A stretch of 27,562 bases of DNA from positions 1-27,562 of the forward strand of contig JWZX01001491.1 in NCBI GenBank assembly GCA_001275005.1. Direction: 5' to 3'. This DNA comes from Chrysochromulina tobinii (lineage: Eukaryota; Haptophyta; Prymnesiales; Chrysochromulinaceae). The notes under the pieces are model-generated. The model searched no databases. It saw nothing but the letters and a program-made list of their open reading frames with translations, and was not told where the DNA came from. Below are positions 25,989 to 27,562 of this stretch, piece after piece. The stretch's first letter is position 1, and each line of letters begins with the position of its first letter. The translations under genes were made by a program, and so were the position numbers.

Positions 25989-27562
25989 ATGCCCACCATC
26001 GGCGACGCTGGCCAGCACTCGATCTTCGACGACCCGTCCGTTGAGCGGCAGGCGCGGTACGTTTCCGCCGTGCTCGACGTGGCAAAGCAGCACGACGCGC
26101 TCAAGCAAAAGCGGTTGAAGCTCGAGAGCAACTATGCCGCGGAGCTCGAGCGACGCGCGTGGCTGCCATTGGGGGCGGGCGGTCGCGCGCTTGCCGGCCC
26201 GATGCCGGACTTGCAGCCGCACGCGTGGCTGCCCACCGAGCTCAGCGAGCTGCACCGATGGATCCGTCAGTCGGCACGCGAGCTGAGCGAGGCGGACGCG
26301 TGCGCTCCGGTGGTGCCGAACGGCACCACGGACGCGGAGCTCGCGCTCGAGCACGCGGCGGCGCAGACGCGCTGCCAGCTGGCGTACTCTTCGTCCGAGG
26401 CCGCCGGCGCACGGCTCGCTCCCGTCTGCCTGGCGCTGCTCGCCGAGCACGAGCGCCGCTGCCGTGCGGCCGACGCGCTGCTCGAGGAGTTGCCGCCGCT
26501 GCTGCTGCGCCTCTCCGTCGTACCGAGCGTCGTCCCGAGCGGCGGCGGCGGCGGCGGCGGCTCGAGGCGCGCGGATTCGGAGCTTGCGCGGCTCGCGCAG
26601 CTGCCGCCGGCGCTCTCGGCCTCGTGGCTAATGCTCCCGGGCGCGCCGACGGCGAAGCTACGCGAGGAGCTGATCTCGGGCGGCGAGATTGGCGGCCGTG
26701 CGAGCGCTCGCAGCTCGAACCTCCGATTGACGAACCTCCGATTGGGCCCGGATTGACGAACCTCCGATTGGGCCAAATTGGTCCTGATTGGGCCAGATGG
26801 AGCCCGACTGGCGCTGCGGATTGACGAAGCTCTGATTGGGCCCGATTGGCGCTGCGGAGTGCCGCTGCGGAGTGCCGTCGATGATCGACCTCAGAGTTGC
26901 CTCCCTCCTTCGGGAGGTCTCAAGATTGTCCCAATCTCGCCCCAATCTCGCCCCAATCTCGCCCCAATCTCGCGCTGCAGGTGCGTACCGGCAGCTCGCG
27001 CGCACGCTGCTGACGAAACTGGCCACGTGGCGACGCGAGCAGAGCGCGTGGCTGGTGTGCCCGCCACGGCGCCATTTGCCCGCCATTGGCGCCCGCCGCG
27101 CCCGCCACGCCGCCCGCCGCCCCGTCTGCGAAGCTCGGCCACCCCCTCGCATGCAAGCGCTCACCACGGCGCCTCCGTCTGCCCTCCCCACAGGTGTGCC
27201 CGCCGCCCCGCCTGCGGGCGGTCGAGCTCGAGCGTACCTCGCCTCGCCTGCGCGCGGCCCTCGGGGCGGCGGCCGCGGCGGCGGCGGCCATGTGCCAGGC
27301 GGTGCGCTGGCGTGAGGCACAGAAGGGACTGCCGCCGAGCGAGCTACAAATCCCACCGCCGCCGCCACCGCCACCACCGCCGCGCCCACCGCCACCGCCA
27401 GCAGCAGCGGCGGCGGCGGAGGTGGACGCGGCGGAGGCGGCCGCAGCCGTGGCAGCGGCGGCGGCGGCCGAGGAGGCGGCGGCGGCCGAAGTTGCGGCGG
27501 CCGCAGCGGCGGCCGCGGAGGCGGAGGCGACTGAAGCGGAGGCGACGGAGGCGGCGGCGGCC
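25989..27562 (+). CDS. Unidentified Ala/Glu/Pro-rich helical protein, 3' end outside the window
   Basis: I do not recognise this protein. Exons 25989-26697, 26981-27054 and 27194 to the window edge join in frame (phases 1, 0). The first exon encodes a helical N-terminus (SIFDDPSVERQARYVSAVLD, then QHDALKQKRLKLESNYAAEL) with several heptad-like stretches and a Gly run. Splicing gives EIGGRAYRQLARTLLTKLAT and then REQSAWLVCPPPRLRAVELE, followed by poly-Pro and a long Ala/Glu tract still open at 27562. The Ala-rich coding end is extremely GC-rich and may be a linker. ATG 25989 is the first in frame after the divergent promoter. The second intron has a B element and GTGTGCCCGCC at both ends. Function unknown; possibly a cytoskeletal or scaffold protein. 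Confidence 0.7.
26698..26980 (+). mobile_element. Compound intron with GATTGGGCC run and inverted D run
   Basis: Donor GGCC|GTGCGAGCGCTCGCAGCTCG and acceptor GCTGCAG|GTGCGTACCGGCAGCTCG show the usual similar ends. Inside are CCTCCGATTGACGAA and GATTGGGCC repeats and, at about 26926-26974, a CAATCTCGCCCC run. That run is family D reversed relative to its orientation in the minus-strand PLC gene, so it is antisense to this gene. Confidence 0.65.
27055..27193 (+). mobile_element. Family B intron
   Basis: Donor CTG|GTGTGCCCGCCACGG and acceptor TCCCCACAG|GTGTGCCCGCCGCC. A complete B core (GCATGCAAGCGCTCACC then ACGGCGCC) lies at 27149-27173 in sense orientation, preceded by GCCCGCC-rich sequence. 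The donor and downstream exon share GTGTGCCCGCC. Confidence 0.8.

Noticed and set aside
25872-26450. Minus-strand open frame opposite the first exon of the right-edge gene
   Set aside because: It is GC-rich shadow coding. The plus-strand frame joins two further exons in phase and starts just after a divergent promoter.

Overview
This is a gene-dense, GC-rich nuclear segment of a unicellular eukaryote, most likely an alga. A haptophyte-like lineage is my best guess, but the sequence does not prove it. Reasons: intron-rich genes; a GH7 cellulase-type enzyme next to a bacterial-style hybrid histidine kinase that itself carries spliceosomal introns; a superoxide reductase; a secreted cystatin; a SMYD methyltransferase; a long EF-hand protein; and a phosphoinositide phospholipase C.

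Layout: (1) 1-1113 minus, GH7-like glycosidase, running off the left edge. (2) 1663-5675 plus, membrane hybrid histidine kinase, about 11 exons. (3) 6515-8254 minus, sterol-glucosyltransferase-like UGT, 3 exons. (4) 8430-8768 plus, superoxide reductase, intronless, head-to-head with the UGT. (5) 9428-10895 minus, SET/MYND lysine methyltransferase, 2 exons. (6) 11231-11867 plus, secreted cystatin, 2 exons. (7) 12214-15948 plus, EF-hand/coiled-coil protein, about 9 exons. (8) 16219-25884 minus, about 25 exons whose phases join into one frame: an N-terminal block of about 8 transmembrane helices, then PH, EF-hand-like, PLC X, PLC Y and C2 domains, i.e. a membrane-anchored PI-PLC. (9) 25989-27562 plus, unidentified Ala/Pro-rich coiled-coil protein, running off the right edge. 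Gene strands alternate (convergent and divergent pairs). Exon coordinates were derived by hand from splice motifs, reading frame and domain continuity, and are not supported by transcripts.

The most striking content is in the introns. Nearly all are built from a few short repeat families, mostly in gene-sense orientation: A = runs of the decamer TGATTGCCTC ending CCTCATCAG; B = a core starting GCATGCAAGTGCTCACC, then ACGGCGCC, ending CCCCACAG; C = GAGATT hexamer runs; D = GAGATTGCCCCC runs. Many are bounded by direct repeats of the neighbouring exon, 10-45 bp long, spanning the splice junction, so that the upstream copy supplies the 5' splice site and the exon reads unchanged after splicing. 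Several introns are stacks of two or three families in a fixed order, with B next to the downstream exon. This looks like an introner-like intron-generating system that leaves unusually long exon duplications. It is the best candidate here for something undescribed, followed by the transmembrane-PLC fusion.

Functional links are limited. PI-PLC, the EF-hand protein and the hybrid kinase are all signalling proteins, but nothing shows that they act in one pathway.
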